Shown here piece after piece: positions 8,766-18,110 of a DNA stretch of 64,000 nucleotides. The stretch's first letter is position 1. Each line of letters opens with the position of its first letter. The DNA lies in contig NZ_JAUAMB010000004.1 in the NCBI RefSeq assembly GCF_031010175.1, positions 124,001-188,000 of the forward strand. Reading direction: 5' to 3'. The DNA is from Halomonas sp. SpR1 (lineage in GTDB: Bacteria; Pseudomonadota; Gammaproteobacteria; Pseudomonadales; Halomonadaceae). A program made the position numbers and the translations under genes. Below the pieces are notes generated by a model, which saw nothing but the letters and a program-made list of their open reading frames with translations, searched no databases and had not been told where the DNA came from.

Positions 8766-8872
8766 CTTTTGTATGTGTCGACGCCGAAGGGAAGAAAGCG
8801 TACCTTCATGGCGACTCTTCCCTATATTTAAGGGATCTTACTTAATCGATTATGTTGGTGGGGCGGTTGAGT

Positions 8873-8913
8873 GCCTAAAGCGCGCCGACTGACTTTTTAT
8901 ATTTACTTTAGGC
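8873..8913. promoter_or_regulatory. Paired half-sites in the xylD leader resembling the ROK operator at 41978
   Basis: GCCTAAAG (8873-8880) and its inverse CTTTAGGC (8906-8913) lie 33 bases apart centre to centre, about three helical turns, bracketing an AT-rich promoter-like stretch. ATTTACTTTAGGCG at 8901-8914 is identical to the reverse complement of part of the dyad in front of the ABC operon at 42075. This suggests joint control by the ROK protein encoded at 40637. Confidence 0.5.
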
Positions 8914-8926
8914 GTGGAGAGACACC

Positions 8927-10729
8927 ATGGCCAATTTTCAACGTATAACACCTGAGCAGTTGCGTTCACGTTACTGGTTCGATAACCCCGACCATCCCGG
9001 CACCACGGCGCTGTGCATCGAGCGCTACCTTAATTACGGTATGACCCTGGATGAGCTGACCAGCGGTAAGCCGATTATTGGTATTTGTCAGTCAGGTTCT
9101 GATTTAACCCCGTGCAATCGCCACCATATCGACCTGGTTAAACGGGTGAAAGACGGTATTCGCGCTGCGGGCGGGGTGCCGTTCGAGTTCCCCATGCACC
9201 CTATTCACGAAAATGTGCGGCGGCCCACCGCTGCGCTGGATCGTAATCTTGCTTACTTAGGCATCGTGGAAGTGCTGCATGGCTACCCGTTAGACGGCGT
9301 GGTGCTGACCACCGGCTGCGATAAAACCACGCCCGCGGCGCTAATGGCGGCGGCAACGGTGAATATTCCCGCTATTGTGCTGTCCGGTGGGCCAATGCTG
9401 AACGGCTGGCGCGGTGCCGAGCGGGTAGGTTCAGGGACGATCATCTGGGAGCTGCGCAAACGCCTGGCGGCGGGGGATATCGACTACGCGGAGTTCCTCT
9501 CACGTGCTAGCGACTCGGCTCCCTCGATTGGCCACTGTAATACCATGGGCACCGCTTCCACCATGAACTCCATGGCCGAAGCGCTGGGTATGAGCCTGCC
9601 CGGCTCGGCGGTGATCCCCGCGCCTTATAAAGAGCGGGCCATGGTGGCCTACGACACCGGTACGAGGATTGTTGATATGGTCTGGGAAGACCTGCGCCCG
9701 TTGGATATTCTGACACGGGAAGCGTTTGAAAACGCCATCGTGGCGTGTTCGGCGTTGGGCGGTTCTTCAAACGCGCCGGTGCACATTAATGCCATAGCTC
9801 GTCATGCGGGCATTGAACTGGATAACGATGATTGGCAGCGGCTGGGCCATGAGATTCCGCTGCTGGCCAACGTGATGCCTGCCGGTGCCTTTTTGTGCGA
9901 AGAGTTTTACCGCGCCGGTGGCGTGCCCGCGATTCTCCATGAGCTACACAGCGCAGGTAAGCTGCACGGCGATGCACTGACGGTCAATGGCCGCTCAATA
10001 GGCGACAACCTTCAGGGCCGCGAAACCCAGGATATCGATGTGATTTGTCGCTACGCCGACCCGCTTGTCGAGCACGCAGGCTTCCTCAATCTCAAGGGCA
10101 ATCTATTCGACTCAGCGCTGATGAAAACCAGCGTGATCTCGCGGGACTTCCGTGAACGCTTCCTGAATGATCCTAACGACCCCGAGGCCTTCGAGGGCAA
10201 GGTGGTGGTATTCGATGGCTCCGAAGATTATCACGCCCGTATTGATGACCCGGCGCTCAACATCGACGCGCGCACTATTCTGGTAATGCGCGGCGCTGGC
10301 CCGGTAGGCCACCCTGGTGGTGCTGAAGTGGTCAATATGCAGCCGCCGGAGGCGCTGATCAAACAGGGTATCGAGTCGCTGCCCTGCCTGGGCGATGGCC
10401 GCCAGTCGGGTACTTCCGGTTCGCCGTCGATTCTTAATGCCTCCCCGGAAGCGGCTACCGGTGGTGGCTTGGCGCTGCTGGAGAGCGGCGACCGGCTGCG
10501 GGTCGATCTCAAACGCGGCGAAGTACAGCTGCTGATTGACGACAGTGAACTGGCAGCGCGCCGCGCGCGTCTGGAACAGCAGGGCGGCTACCGCTACCCG
10601 GGCCACCAGACGCCCTGGCAGGAAATTCAACGCAGTATGGTCGAGCCGTTGGATCGCGGTATGACATTGGAACCCGCCTCCAAGTACCGTGATGTGGCCC
10701 GCCAGCATCCGCCCAGGGATAACCATTAA
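8927..10729 (+). CDS. xylD: D-xylonate dehydratase (IlvD/Edd family)
   Basis: Iron-sulfur and Mg-dependent dehydratase converting D-xylonate to 2-keto-3-deoxy-D-xylonate, the central step of oxidative xylose use. The 600-residue protein has the three cluster cysteines of the family: C63 (TPCN), C131 (TTGCDKTTP) and C204 ([12 protein letters not shown]). Stretches such as [25 protein letters not shown] and [10 protein letters not shown] match the Caulobacter XylD style closely, and differ from the two arabonate dehydratases in this window. It heads a rightward group with an exporter, a GntR regulator and an aldose dehydrogenase. The leader carries GntR- and ROK-type sites. Cross-activity on L-arabonate or other pentonates is possible. 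Confidence 0.92.
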   Translation: MANFQRITPEQLRSRYWFDNPDHPGTTALCIERYLNYGMTLDELTSGKPIIGICQSGSDLTPCNRHHIDLVKRVKDGIRAAGGVPFEFPMHPIHENVRRPTAALDRNLAYLGIVEVLHGYPLDGVVLTTGCDKTTPAALMAAATVNIPAIVLSGGPMLNGWRGAERVGSGTIIWELRKRLAAGDIDYAEFLSRASDSAPSIGHCNTMGTASTMNSMAEALGMSLPGSAVIPAPYKERAMVAYDTGTRIVDMVWEDLRPLDILTREAFENAIVACSALGGSSNAPVHINAIARHAGIELDNDDWQRLGHEIPLLANVMPAGAFLCEEFYRAGGVPAILHELHSAGKLHGDALTVNGRSIGDNLQGRETQDIDVICRYADPLVEHAGFLNLKGNLFDSALMKTSVISRDFRERFLNDPNDPEAFEGKVVVFDGSEDYHARIDDPALNIDARTILVMRGAGPVGHPGGAEVVNMQPPEALIKQGIESLPCLGDGRQSGTSGSPSILNASPEAATGGGLALLESGDRLRVDLKRGEVQLLIDDSELAARRARLEQQGGYRYPGHQTPWQEIQRSMVEPLDRGMTLEPASKYRDVARQHPPRDNH

Positions 10730-10745
10730 AGGGGCAAACATTAAA

Positions 10746-11597
10746 ATGAGCCGTTGGAGCACCTTGTCTCATCGCCAGCAGGGCCTGCTGTTGACCGCGG
10801 GTGGTGCGATCATCATGGCGCCGGATGCCCTGCTGATCAAAGTTGCCGACCTGCCCGATGCCGAGATTTTAATGTGGCGTGGCTTTCTTTCGGGATTAGG
10901 TTTTCTATTGATCGCCCTGATGCGCTATGGCCGGGGCACTTTAGCGGCCTACCGTCGCTGCGGCTGGACGGGCATCGCAGTGGCGCTACTGTTCAGCCTG
11001 ACGACCTGCGGTTTTGTGCTGGGCAACCAGTACACGAAAGCGGGCAACGTGCTGATGATACTGGCCAGTTCGCCGCTTATCGCTGCCGTGCTTTCCTGGA
11101 TCATCCTCAAGGAGCGCCTGCCCAGGCGCACTTGGCTGGCGATAGTGCTGTGTATGGCGGGTGTCGCCATGATTGCCCTCGATGACGCGGGCGCAGGTTC
11201 TTGGATCGGCAACGCTTTCGCCTTGATGGCGGCGACCACCCTGGCGATCAATTTCACCCTTTGCCGCACACGCCCAGGGGTGGATATGAGCCCTATGCTG
11301 GTATTCAACGGCCTTATTGTGGGTAGTACTGCGGGATTGTTTTGGCTGGCGGGTAGCGAACCGAGCCTGCCCGCAGCTAACCAACTTGCCGTGGTGATCC
11401 TGCTCTGTCTGATTATTGTGCCCTGCGGCGTGACGCTACTGCAGCGTGGGCCACTCTATCTGCCCTCCGCCGAAGTGGGCCTGCTGATACTGCTTGAAGT
11501 GGTGATAGGCACGCTGCTGGCCTGGTGGATTCTGGCCGAACAGCCAGCCAATGGCTATGGTTGGCGGCGTTCTGGTGCTGGGCACACTGGGTGCTAA
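10746..11597 (+). CDS. EamA/DMT-family membrane transporter with a C-terminal frameshift
   Basis: Drug/metabolite-type (EamA) inner-membrane protein with two repeats of five helices, probably a metabolite exporter. The start at 10746 (MSRWSTLSHR) is preceded by AGGGG. The frame stops at 11597 after 283 residues, inside the last helix. From the ATG at 11557 in the +1 frame, coding resumes with MVGGVLVLGTLGAKGLYERR and runs to a stop at 11686-11688. One extra base near 11553-11557 therefore explains the break. The protein either lacks a normal last helix and tail, or the base is a sequencing error. It lies 17 bases after xylD and is presumably co-transcribed with it; its role in pentose use is unknown. 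Confidence 0.8.
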   Translation: MSRWSTLSHRQQGLLLTAGGAIIMAPDALLIKVADLPDAEILMWRGFLSGLGFLLIALMRYGRGTLAAYRRCGWTGIAVALLFSLTTCGFVLGNQYTKAGNVLMILASSPLIAAVLSWIILKERLPRRTWLAIVLCMAGVAMIALDDAGAGSWIGNAFALMAATTLAINFTLCRTRPGVDMSPMLVFNGLIVGSTAGLFWLAGSEPSLPAANQLAVVILLCLIIVPCGVTLLQRGPLYLPSAEVGLLILLEVVIGTLLAWWILAEQPANGYGWRRSGAGHTGC

Positions 11598-11719
11598 AGG
11601 CCTCTATGAACGGCGGCTGGAACTGAGACAGCGGGCGGGGCTCGATGCTACGCCGTCAGTAACAGTCGACCGGTCAAGTACGGTATGATTGACAGGAATT
11701 AAAATAGGGTCTTATCGCA

Positions 11720-12490
11720 GTGACGTCATCTCCCAGTAAGCCAGTAGCTCGCCCCAGTATTGCGGAACATCTCGCCCAGGAGATCTTTGGTGGGCGTTAC
11801 CACCCCGGTGATCTAGTACCCCGTGAAATGGATCTATGCGAACGCTTTGCGATCAATCGCTCAGCGGTGCGTAGCGATCTTCGTCAACTGGTCGATGCGG
11901 GGATTATTGAGCGGATTTCCGGTCATGGTTCCAAGGTGCGCGAATACTCCGAGTGGCATATTCTCGACGCCCAGGTGACCGACTGGTTGACCCGCTATGC
12001 GGCCCCCAATCCGGATATTCAGCGCGAGATTCTCGCATTCCGTCTGGACGTTGAACCCTATGTGGCGATGACCGCCGCCAAGCGTGCCAAGGCACGGGAT
12101 CTGGTCGCTATCGAGGAGGCCTTCGAGGGGCTGGGGCAGAATCTTCGCAATGCTACCTGTGAAGAGGAGCGGCGCCTGCACAGCGAGTGTGATGTCGCCT
12201 TTCACGAGGCGATCTTCAAGGCGACCCACAATATTGTCTGGGCGCAGCTATCGCATATCCTGCGGCCCTCCATCTTTATGCTGGTTTCCATGTCCAACGA
12301 AAATGCCGTGGATCCTGAAGAGAGCCTGGAGCGCCACCGCCAACTGATGGAGAGCATCCGCCTGCGCCGCCCCCGTGACGCATTTTTAGCTTCCCAAGCA
12401 GTGTTGGCAGGTACCGCCGCGGCGCTAGGGCTTGAGCACAGCGTTAATTCATTAGGGCTCAGCGTTGAGCTGCCCCATACCGCTCCCTAA
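11720..12490 (+). CDS. GntR/FadR-family transcriptional regulator of the xylonate/arabonate genes
   Basis: 256-residue regulator with an N-terminal winged helix (about residues 10-75; HPGDLVPREMDLCERFAINRSAVRSDL) and an FCD-type helical ligand domain carrying the acidic and His metal positions (for example SECDVAFHEAIF, ERHRQLMESI). The start is GTG at 11720; no ATG is close. Encoded in the xylD operon just before the aldose dehydrogenase, it is the best candidate for binding the TGTTCAACA-type sites at 8749-8765 and 19241-19283, which flank xylD/DctP and the arabonate dehydratase/TRAP operon. The effector is probably a pentonate or 2-keto-3-deoxypentonate. That assignment is inference. Confidence 0.87.
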   Translation: MTSSPSKPVARPSIAEHLAQEIFGGRYHPGDLVPREMDLCERFAINRSAVRSDLRQLVDAGIIERISGHGSKVREYSEWHILDAQVTDWLTRYAAPNPDIQREILAFRLDVEPYVAMTAAKRAKARDLVAIEEAFEGLGQNLRNATCEEERRLHSECDVAFHEAIFKATHNIVWAQLSHILRPSIFMLVSMSNENAVDPEESLERHRQLMESIRLRRPRDAFLASQAVLAGTAAALGLEHSVNSLGLSVELPHTAP

Positions 12491-12525
12491 TTCCTATTTT
12501 CAATGGCAAATACAAAGGCAAGCGT

Positions 12526-13464
12526 ATGTCTGATTCCAACTCTGGCTTTAAACTCGGCCTGGTAGGCGTGGGCAAAATTGTCCGCGACCAGCACCTCCCG
12601 GCGATAGCCGCTACCCCGAACTGCCAACTGATCGCCACGGCGGATCCTTATGCGTCGCTACCTGATGTGCCGGGTTACCAAGGTCTGGAAGCGATGCTTG
12701 ATGCTCATCCAGATATCGACGCCGTCGCGATCTGCACGCCAACCCACCTGCGTTACTCCCAGGCGCGGGCAGCGCTTCTGCGCGGCAAGCACGTGCTGCT
12801 GGAAAAGCCTCCGGGGGCGACGCTAAGCGAAGTAGAGGATTTGATTGCCACCGCTTCCAGGCAGGGCGTTAGCCTGTTTGCCGCCTGGCATTCGCGGTTT
12901 GCTCCCGGCGTGGCCCAGGCCCAGGAGTGGTTAGCCGAACGCCAGGTGCAGCGGGTGGAGATCGAGTGGAAGGAAGACGTGCGGGTATGGCATCCAGGTC
13001 AGGCGTGGATCTGGGAGCCCGGTGGCATGGGCGTATTTGATCCGGGTATTAACGCGCTGTCGATTGCCACCGCTATTTTGCCGCAGCCATTTTTCCTGCA
13101 AGAAGCACGCCTGCAGGTACCTAGTAACGCGCAAGCCCCCATTGCAGCGGATCTCACTTTTACTGACCCCGAAGGCGCGTCAATTAAAGCAGCGTTTGAT
13201 TTTCGCCAGAGCGGCCCGCCTACCTGGGATATGCATATCGACAGCGATGGAAGTCGCCTGAGCCTTACCCAGGGCGGCTGTCGTTTATTGATTGACGACG
13301 ACGTTCTGATCGACGCTGAAGAGCGCGAATATCAAGGTCTCTACGCGCGTTTTGGCGAGTTGATCGCAAAAAAACGCAGCGAGGTGGATGTTGCCCCGCT
13401 GCGCCAGGTCGCCGATGCGTTTCTATACGGTCATCGTGAAACCACCGACGCCTTTATCGAGTAA
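12526..13464 (+). CDS. Gfo/Idh/MocA-family L-arabinose / D-galactose 1-dehydrogenase
   Basis: NAD(P)-dependent aldose 1-dehydrogenase, 312 residues. The N-terminal Rossmann motif GLVGVGKIVRDQHLPAI is followed by the catalytic Lys in LEKPPGATLSE. WKEDVRVWHPGQAWIWEPGG and GVFDPGINALSI closely match, from memory, the Azospirillum L-arabinose 1-dehydrogenase. It would oxidise L-arabinose, and perhaps D-galactose, to the aldonolactone, the first step of the route leading to the L-arabonate dehydratases in this window. It is the last gene of the xylD group and converges with the aldehyde dehydrogenase operon, with only 19 bases between. No lactonase gene adjoins it, so lactone opening would be spontaneous or encoded elsewhere. 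Confidence 0.88.
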   Translation: MSDSNSGFKLGLVGVGKIVRDQHLPAIAATPNCQLIATADPYASLPDVPGYQGLEAMLDAHPDIDAVAICTPTHLRYSQARAALLRGKHVLLEKPPGATLSEVEDLIATASRQGVSLFAAWHSRFAPGVAQAQEWLAERQVQRVEIEWKEDVRVWHPGQAWIWEPGGMGVFDPGINALSIATAILPQPFFLQEARLQVPSNAQAPIAADLTFTDPEGASIKAAFDFRQSGPPTWDMHIDSDGSRLSLTQGGCRLLIDDDVLIDAEEREYQGLYARFGELIAKKRSEVDVAPLRQVADAFLYGHRETTDAFIE

Positions 13465-13483
13465 CGTCTCAAGTGACGCTCGT

Positions 13484-15058
13484 TTATTCACGCTTGCCAT
13501 CGACCAAACGGGATACCCCATAGGGGTTACCGTCGCGGATCGCTTCGGGCAATAATCCTTCCGGCAGCGCCTGGTAGCACACTGGGCGCAGGAAGCGGAA
13601 AATCGCCGCGCTGCCCACCGAGGTCGTGCGGGAGTCCGATGTCGCCGGATAAGGCCCGCCGTGTACCATGGCGTGGCACACTTCTACACCGGTTGGCCAG
13701 CCATTGGCCAGAATCCGCCCCGCCTTGCGCTCCAGGGTGGGCAGCAGTTGCTTGGCGGTCTCCAGGTCGCCGTCATCCATCTGTAGCGTAATGGTGAGCT
13801 GACCTTCGAGCTGGGCGGCGACCTTCGCCACTTCCTGGGTGTCAGCACAGGCAATCACCAATGAAGTCGAACCAAACACCTCTTCCTGGAGGGCGGGTTC
13901 GTTGAGGAACGCCTCGGCCTGGGTAACGAACAGCCCCGCTTGGCAAGGGTTCGCCGTCTCGCCTGCCTGGCCACGAGCCACTTCGGTGACCTTGGCGTGG
14001 TTGGCGAGTCGATCAACGCCCTGCTGGTAGGCGTCGTGAATGCCCGGTGTGAGCATGGTTTGGGCGGCGCTGCCTTTGACCCCTTCACCGGCCGCTTCAA
14101 CAAAGGCGTCCAGCTCTGGGCCCTGAACCGCAATCACCAGCCCTGGGTTGGTGCAGAACTGCCCGGCGCCCATATTGAGCGAGCCAACAAACCCTTCGGC
14201 GATAGCTTTGCCGCGCGCTTTGAGCGCTTCCGGCAGCAGAAATACTGGGTTGATGGAGCTCATCTCGGCGTAAACTGGGATCGGCTGCGGCCGCGCTTGG
14301 GCGGTGGCCATTAGCGCCGTGCCGCCGCCGCGTGAACCGGTAAAGCCCACTGCCTGGATGCGCGGGTCGGCGACCAGCGCCTGGCCGATCTCTTTGCCCG
14401 AACCAAACAGCAGTGAGAAAACGCCTTCAGGCAGGTTGCACTTGGCAACGGCGCGCTGAATGGCGCGTCCCACCAGCTCGGAAGTGCCGGGGTGGGCAGA
14501 GTGACCCTTGACCACGACCGGGCAACCCGCGGCCAGCGCCGAAGCGGTATCGCCACCGGCCACGCTGAAGGCCAGCGGGAAGTTACTGGCGCCAAACACC
14601 GCTATCGGGCCCAGGCCGATATGCCGCTGGCGCAGGTCGACACGCGGCATCGGTTCGCGATCGGGTAGTGCGGGATCAATGCGCACATCAAGCCACTCGC
14701 CGGCCCGTACCACGTTGGCGAACAAGCGTAGCTGGCCGCAGGTGCGGCCTCGTTCGCCCTGTAGGCGAGCTTCGGGGAGGCCGGTTTCGGCGACCCCTCG
14801 CTCGGTTAGCTCTTCGCCGATTGCCTCGATCTCGCTGGCGATGGTTTCCAGGAACACGGCCCGGTCTTCAAGCGAGGTTTCGCGGTAAGTGGCGTACGCT
14901 GCTTCGGCAAGTTCACACGCTTGCTCGACTTCCGCTTTGCCGCCGCCAGGGTAGACGGGAGCCAATGTCTCGCCAGTGGCGGGATTGACGGCTTGAATGT
15001 CCGCCTGTTTACCGCTGATGGCCTGCTGGCCAATAAGTAGTTTGCCTTCCAGAGTCAT
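13484..15058 (-). CDS. 2-oxoglutarate semialdehyde (2,5-dioxovalerate) dehydrogenase
   Basis: NAD(P)-dependent aldehyde dehydrogenase finishing oxidative pentose breakdown: 2,5-dioxopentanoate to 2-oxoglutarate. The 524 residues carry N159 (GASNFPL), K184 (VVVKGH), the general base E265 (YAEMSS) and the catalytic C302 ([10 protein letters not shown]). The [15 protein letters not shown] and [19 protein letters not shown] stretches are typical of the third class of these enzymes, linked to hydroxyproline, galactarate and pentose routes. It is the last gene of a five-gene leftward operon (TRAP PQM, AraD1-type dehydratase, this gene) that starts at 19130. The operon layout firmly supports the assignment. 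Confidence 0.92.
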   Translation of the reverse strand: MTLEGKLLIGQQAISGKQADIQAVNPATGETLAPVYPGGGKAEVEQACELAEAAYATYRETSLEDRAVFLETIASEIEAIGEELTERGVAETGLPEARLQGERGRTCGQLRLFANVVRAGEWLDVRIDPALPDREPMPRVDLRQRHIGLGPIAVFGASNFPLAFSVAGGDTASALAAGCPVVVKGHSAHPGTSELVGRAIQRAVAKCNLPEGVFSLLFGSGKEIGQALVADPRIQAVGFTGSRGGGTALMATAQARPQPIPVYAEMSSINPVFLLPEALKARGKAIAEGFVGSLNMGAGQFCTNPGLVIAVQGPELDAFVEAAGEGVKGSAAQTMLTPGIHDAYQQGVDRLANHAKVTEVARGQAGETANPCQAGLFVTQAEAFLNEPALQEEVFGSTSLVIACADTQEVAKVAAQLEGQLTITLQMDDGDLETAKQLLPTLERKAGRILANGWPTGVEVCHAMVHGGPYPATSDSRTTSVGSAAIFRFLRPVCYQALPEGLLPEAIRDGNPYGVSRLVDGKRE

Positions 15059-15104
15059 ACAACCTCCTGTGGGTGGTAAAAGTTCAAGTGTAAAAATTCA
15101 GGTG

Positions 15105-16091
15105 TTAAAGCGCTTTCACGCTGATGGCCGGTGCGTCTGCTTCCACCCGTAGCGGGTTGCGCAGGGCGCGGCCAAATTCATGGATGTTGATCTCAAAGCG
15201 ATCGCCTTCGCGCACCTTAATGCCGTCGGCGAAGCTCAGTGTTGCGGTGCCGAAAAAGTGCACATGCACATCGCCGGGTCGGCGGAAGCCTTCGTATTTA
15301 AAGTGGTGATACTCCAGATTAGCCAAGCTGTGGGCCATATTGGCCTCGCCGGTTAAAAAGGGTTTCTCCCACACTGTTTCGCCACTGCGCTGGATACGGC
15401 TGGTGCCCTCCAAATGGGCTGGCAGTTCGCCGATCAATAGCTCGGGCCCAAAGCTGCAGGCGCGTAGCTTGGAGTGGGCCAGCCACAGGTAGTTGAAGCG
15501 CTCGGTGACGTGGTCAGAGAACTCGTTACCCAAAGCATAGCCGACTCGCCAGGGTTGGCCATCGTTGCCGATTACATAAAGGCCTGCCAGCTCGGGCTCC
15601 TCGCCCGCATCTTCAGCAAAGGCGGGAGAGGGAATCGCTGCTTCCGGTGCTACCACGCACTGGCCATCGCCCTTGTAGAACCACTCCGGCTGAGCACCAA
15701 GCTGGCCTGCGTCGGGTTTGCCGCCTTCCACGCCCAGCTTGAACATGCGCATTGAATCGGTCATATCCTCTTCAGCAGCTTGAGCTTTTGCGTGCATCGC
15801 CGAGCGGGTATCGGCACTGCCCAGATGAGTAAGGCCAGTGCCGGTCACCAGGCAGTGCGCCGGGTCGGTATGCGTCAGCGGTGGCAGCAGGCGCTTATCG
15901 TCGACCAGCGCTTGGTAATCAAGGCGGGTGTCGGTTAGCGCTTCCGTCACTATCTCGCTGAGCGGCTTACCGGCTCTAATCGCCCGGTTGGCCAGGGTGT
16001 AGGTATCACCGTCGAGCAGTCTGACCCGCTCTTCGCTCTCGACCAGCGCGGCGCGAACCTGGCCCTGGTGGTCACACTGAATTAATCGCAT
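15105..16091 (-). CDS. AraD1/GguC-type FAH-family 2-keto-3-deoxypentonate dehydratase
   Basis: 328-residue protein of the FAH fold in the AraD1/GguC group, related to Caulobacter XylX. It probably removes water from 2-keto-3-deoxy-xylonate and -arabonate to give 2,5-dioxopentanoate, the substrate of the dehydrogenase encoded next. Visible features are a weak N-terminal domain (1-95), TGTGLTHLGSADTR, the central core with EPELAGLYVIGNDG and YALGNEFSDH, which hold the metal-binding acidic residues, and the HVHFFGTATLSFADG C-terminal strand region. It lies 46 bases before the dehydrogenase and 28 bases after the TRAP large subunit. The family also contains members of unproven function, so the reaction rests on gene context. 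Confidence 0.85.
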   Translation of the reverse strand: MRLIQCDHQGQVRAALVESEERVRLLDGDTYTLANRAIRAGKPLSEIVTEALTDTRLDYQALVDDKRLLPPLTHTDPAHCLVTGTGLTHLGSADTRSAMHAKAQAAEEDMTDSMRMFKLGVEGGKPDAGQLGAQPEWFYKGDGQCVVAPEAAIPSPAFAEDAGEEPELAGLYVIGNDGQPWRVGYALGNEFSDHVTERFNYLWLAHSKLRACSFGPELLIGELPAHLEGTSRIQRSGETVWEKPFLTGEANMAHSLANLEYHHFKYEGFRRPGDVHVHFFGTATLSFADGIKVREGDRFEINIHEFGRALRNPLRVEADAPAISVKAL

Positions 16092-16119
16092 GGCGTTCTC
16101 CTCATGCAGGTGGCGGTTA

Positions 16120-17421
16120 TCATAGTGGCCAAATGGCCAGTTGCGGCCATATCAATAGCGCCGCGAGTATGCACAGCTGAATGGCCATAAAGGGTAGTAC
16201 AGACAGGTAGATATCCTTCAGACTGATATCCGGCGGTGCCACGCTTTTAAGGTAGAAGGCGGCGGGCCCGAAGGGCGGTGACAGGAACGACACCTGCATA
16301 TTGACGGCGAACAGAATACCGAACCAGATCGGGTCGAAACCCAGTTGAATAACGATGGGCAGAAAGATCGGCAGGGCCAGCATGGCGATACCGATCCAGT
16401 CGAGGAATAACCCGAGTACCAGCATGATAGCCATCATTACCAGAATGATCACAATCGGTGCAACGTCGAGCCCCAGGATCAAGCTCGACACAAAGCGGTT
16501 GCCGCCCATCAGGTTATAAACGCCCACCAGGGCGGCGGCGCCGATGCCGATCCAGATGATCATGCCGCAGGTGTTCATGGTCTGACCCAGGCTATGGTGC
16601 AGCATGCCGGGGGTGAACTCGCCGCGCACAATGGTGGCGAGCAGTACGCCGAAGACGCCCATGGCCGCTGCCTCGGTGACCGAGGCAATACCGCCGTAGA
16701 TAGTGCCCAGCACTAGAAAGGCAATTAGCCCTGGCAGCAGAATGGCTTTGACGGCGTCCAGCTTGCTGGCGAAAGGATTGTCCTGGGTGTCTTTATCCAA
16801 CGGCGGGCCCAGTGCGGGATTCTTCAGGCAGCGCACCAGCACATAGGCAATATAAGAGCCCATTAGAATTATCGCCGGAGTAACGGCTGCGGCGAACAGG
16901 TCAGCAATCGATACGCTGGCGATCAAGCCATAGATAATCAGTACGATGGAGGGCGGCATCATGGTGCCCAGGGCGCCCCCGGCACACACCACCCCAATGG
17001 AGAGGCGCTTGTCGTAGCCCAGGCGGAGCATTTGCGGCAGCGCCAGAATCCCCAGCAGGACGATCTCCCCGCCGATGATGCCCGACAGGGCGGCCAGAAA
17101 GAACGCCACCACGATGGTCTGCACCGCGACGCCGCCCGGCAGGCGACCGGCAAACACGCGCATGGCGTTGAACAGATCCTTGGCGATGCCGGATCGATCC
17201 AACAGCGACGCCATCAACACAAACATGGGCACCGCTACCAGCGAATACTCGGTGATAAACCCATAGACGCGGCTGGTGACCAGCGGGAGTGCCGCCTCAC
17301 CGAACCAGCCGAAGGTGAAGGCCATGGCCACCAAACCGGTGATAAACGCCAGCGGCAGGCCGGTGACCAGCAGCGCGAAAATAGCACCCACCATGAGGAT
17401 CGTAGCGGTTGAAATATCCAT
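16120..17421 (-). CDS. TRAP transporter large permease subunit (DctM type)
   Basis: Large membrane subunit of the second TRAP importer, 433 residues, the usual DctM length. Family stretches are TGLPLAFITGLVAMAF near the N terminus, GALGTMMPPSIVLIIYG near 175, and SFLSPPFGPAAFYLKSVAP near 385. The last base of the preceding DctQ gene coincides with its first codon region (17421), so translation is coupled. The pentonate dehydratase and semialdehyde dehydrogenase genes follow in the same operon, which makes xylonate, arabonate or a related sugar acid the probable substrate; this is inferred. Confidence 0.92.
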   Translation of the reverse strand: MDISTATILMVGAIFALLVTGLPLAFITGLVAMAFTFGWFGEAALPLVTSRVYGFITEYSLVAVPMFVLMASLLDRSGIAKDLFNAMRVFAGRLPGGVAVQTIVVAFFLAALSGIIGGEIVLLGILALPQMLRLGYDKRLSIGVVCAGGALGTMMPPSIVLIIYGLIASVSIADLFAAAVTPAIILMGSYIAYVLVRCLKNPALGPPLDKDTQDNPFASKLDAVKAILLPGLIAFLVLGTIYGGIASVTEAAAMGVFGVLLATIVRGEFTPGMLHHSLGQTMNTCGMIIWIGIGAAALVGVYNLMGGNRFVSSLILGLDVAPIVIILVMMAIMLVLGLFLDWIGIAMLALPIFLPIVIQLGFDPIWFGILFAVNMQVSFLSPPFGPAAFYLKSVAPPDISLKDIYLSVLPFMAIQLCILAALLIWPQLAIWPL

Positions 17422-18026
17422 CAGCGCGCCTCCTCGGTATGGGGCTTCGCCTTAAGCGACTGCCATAAATGCAGCAAGGCCTGCAGCGTCATCAGTGTCA
17501 GAGCAAAAAAAATCATGCCCTTGACCATGGCGGGGAAGGGCGGATTCCAGGAGGTGCCGGAGCGCTCCAGCGACCACTCGCCTAGCGGGTTATGCGACGC
17601 TCCCCAGAACATATGAAAGGCGGCATAGCTCATCGTCAGGCAGAAAATTAGGGTGAGTAGGTCGTTGAAGCGATCCATCCAGCACTTCAGTTTTGGCCCG
17701 GCGCTGTCGTAGAGTACCTTGACGCGAATATGGCTATTACGCGCCATGGCCGCTGGGCCGCCAAGCACAAAGATAACCGCGATCAGAAACACCACGGTTT
17801 CGTGCACCCAGGAGGTAGGGTTATTGAAACCGTAGCGCATAAAGACCTCGACGACGCTGATACCCATTGCCACCAGCACCAGCCAGGAAACGCCCCGGCC
17901 GCCCCGTGCAATCAAGCGGTCTAAGGCATTGCGTTCGGGCGCTATCTCCTCAACCGTTTCGAGAATCTCGGGAAGGTCATGAGTGGGAGGAGAGCGGTAT
18001 TGCTTGTCAGGAGTTTTTTGAGACAT
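17421..18026 (-). CDS. TRAP transporter small membrane subunit (DctQ type)
   Basis: Four-helix DctQ subunit of 201 residues with a long cytoplasmic N-terminal tail (about 45 residues). The helices begin at GVSWLVLVAMGISVVEVFM, and the typical NPTSWVHETVVFLIAVIFVLGG follows. The gene abuts the DctM gene with a one-base overlap at 17421 and lies 84 bases after the DctP gene; that gap holds the stem-loop at 18046-18068. The protein links the binding protein to the permease in the membrane. It takes part in probable sugar-acid uptake. Confidence 0.9.
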   Translation of the reverse strand: MSQKTPDKQYRSPPTHDLPEILETVEEIAPERNALDRLIARGGRGVSWLVLVAMGISVVEVFMRYGFNNPTSWVHETVVFLIAVIFVLGGPAAMARNSHIRVKVLYDSAGPKLKCWMDRFNDLLTLIFCLTMSYAAFHMFWGASHNPLGEWSLERSGTSWNPPFPAMVKGMIFFALTLMTLQALLHLWQSLKAKPHTEEAR

Positions 18027-18045
18027 GGCGCGACTCTACGCGCAG

Positions 18046-18068
18046 CGCTCGGGGAGGAATCCCGAGCG
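18046..18068 (-). other. Stem-loop between DctP and DctQ genes
   Basis: Perfect 8-bp stem CGCTCGGG/CCCGAGCG with a 7-base loop, without a U run. Its place right after the binding-protein gene suggests 3'-end protection or partial termination that gives more binding protein than permease. Confidence 0.55.
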
Positions 18069-18110
18069 ATGCGTTGGTTAGGTTAATGAAACCGATTTGA
18101 GAGCAAAAAG

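Larger units (their letters stand above)
8607..8926. other. Divergent promoter region between DctP and xylD
   Basis: This 320-base gene-free stretch carries a GntR-type palindrome (8749-8765) inside a longer block shared with the 19.2 kb region, and two inverted ROK-type half-sites (8873-8880 and 8906-8913) close to the xylD start. An AT-rich stretch near 8895-8903 could hold the xylD -10 element. No small gene is evident. Confidence 0.6.

Noticed and set aside
16126..16139. Palindrome TGGCCA-AA-TGGCCA near the end of the TRAP large subunit
   Set aside because: It is inside the last DctM codons and has no U run; probably a chance effect of coding sequence.
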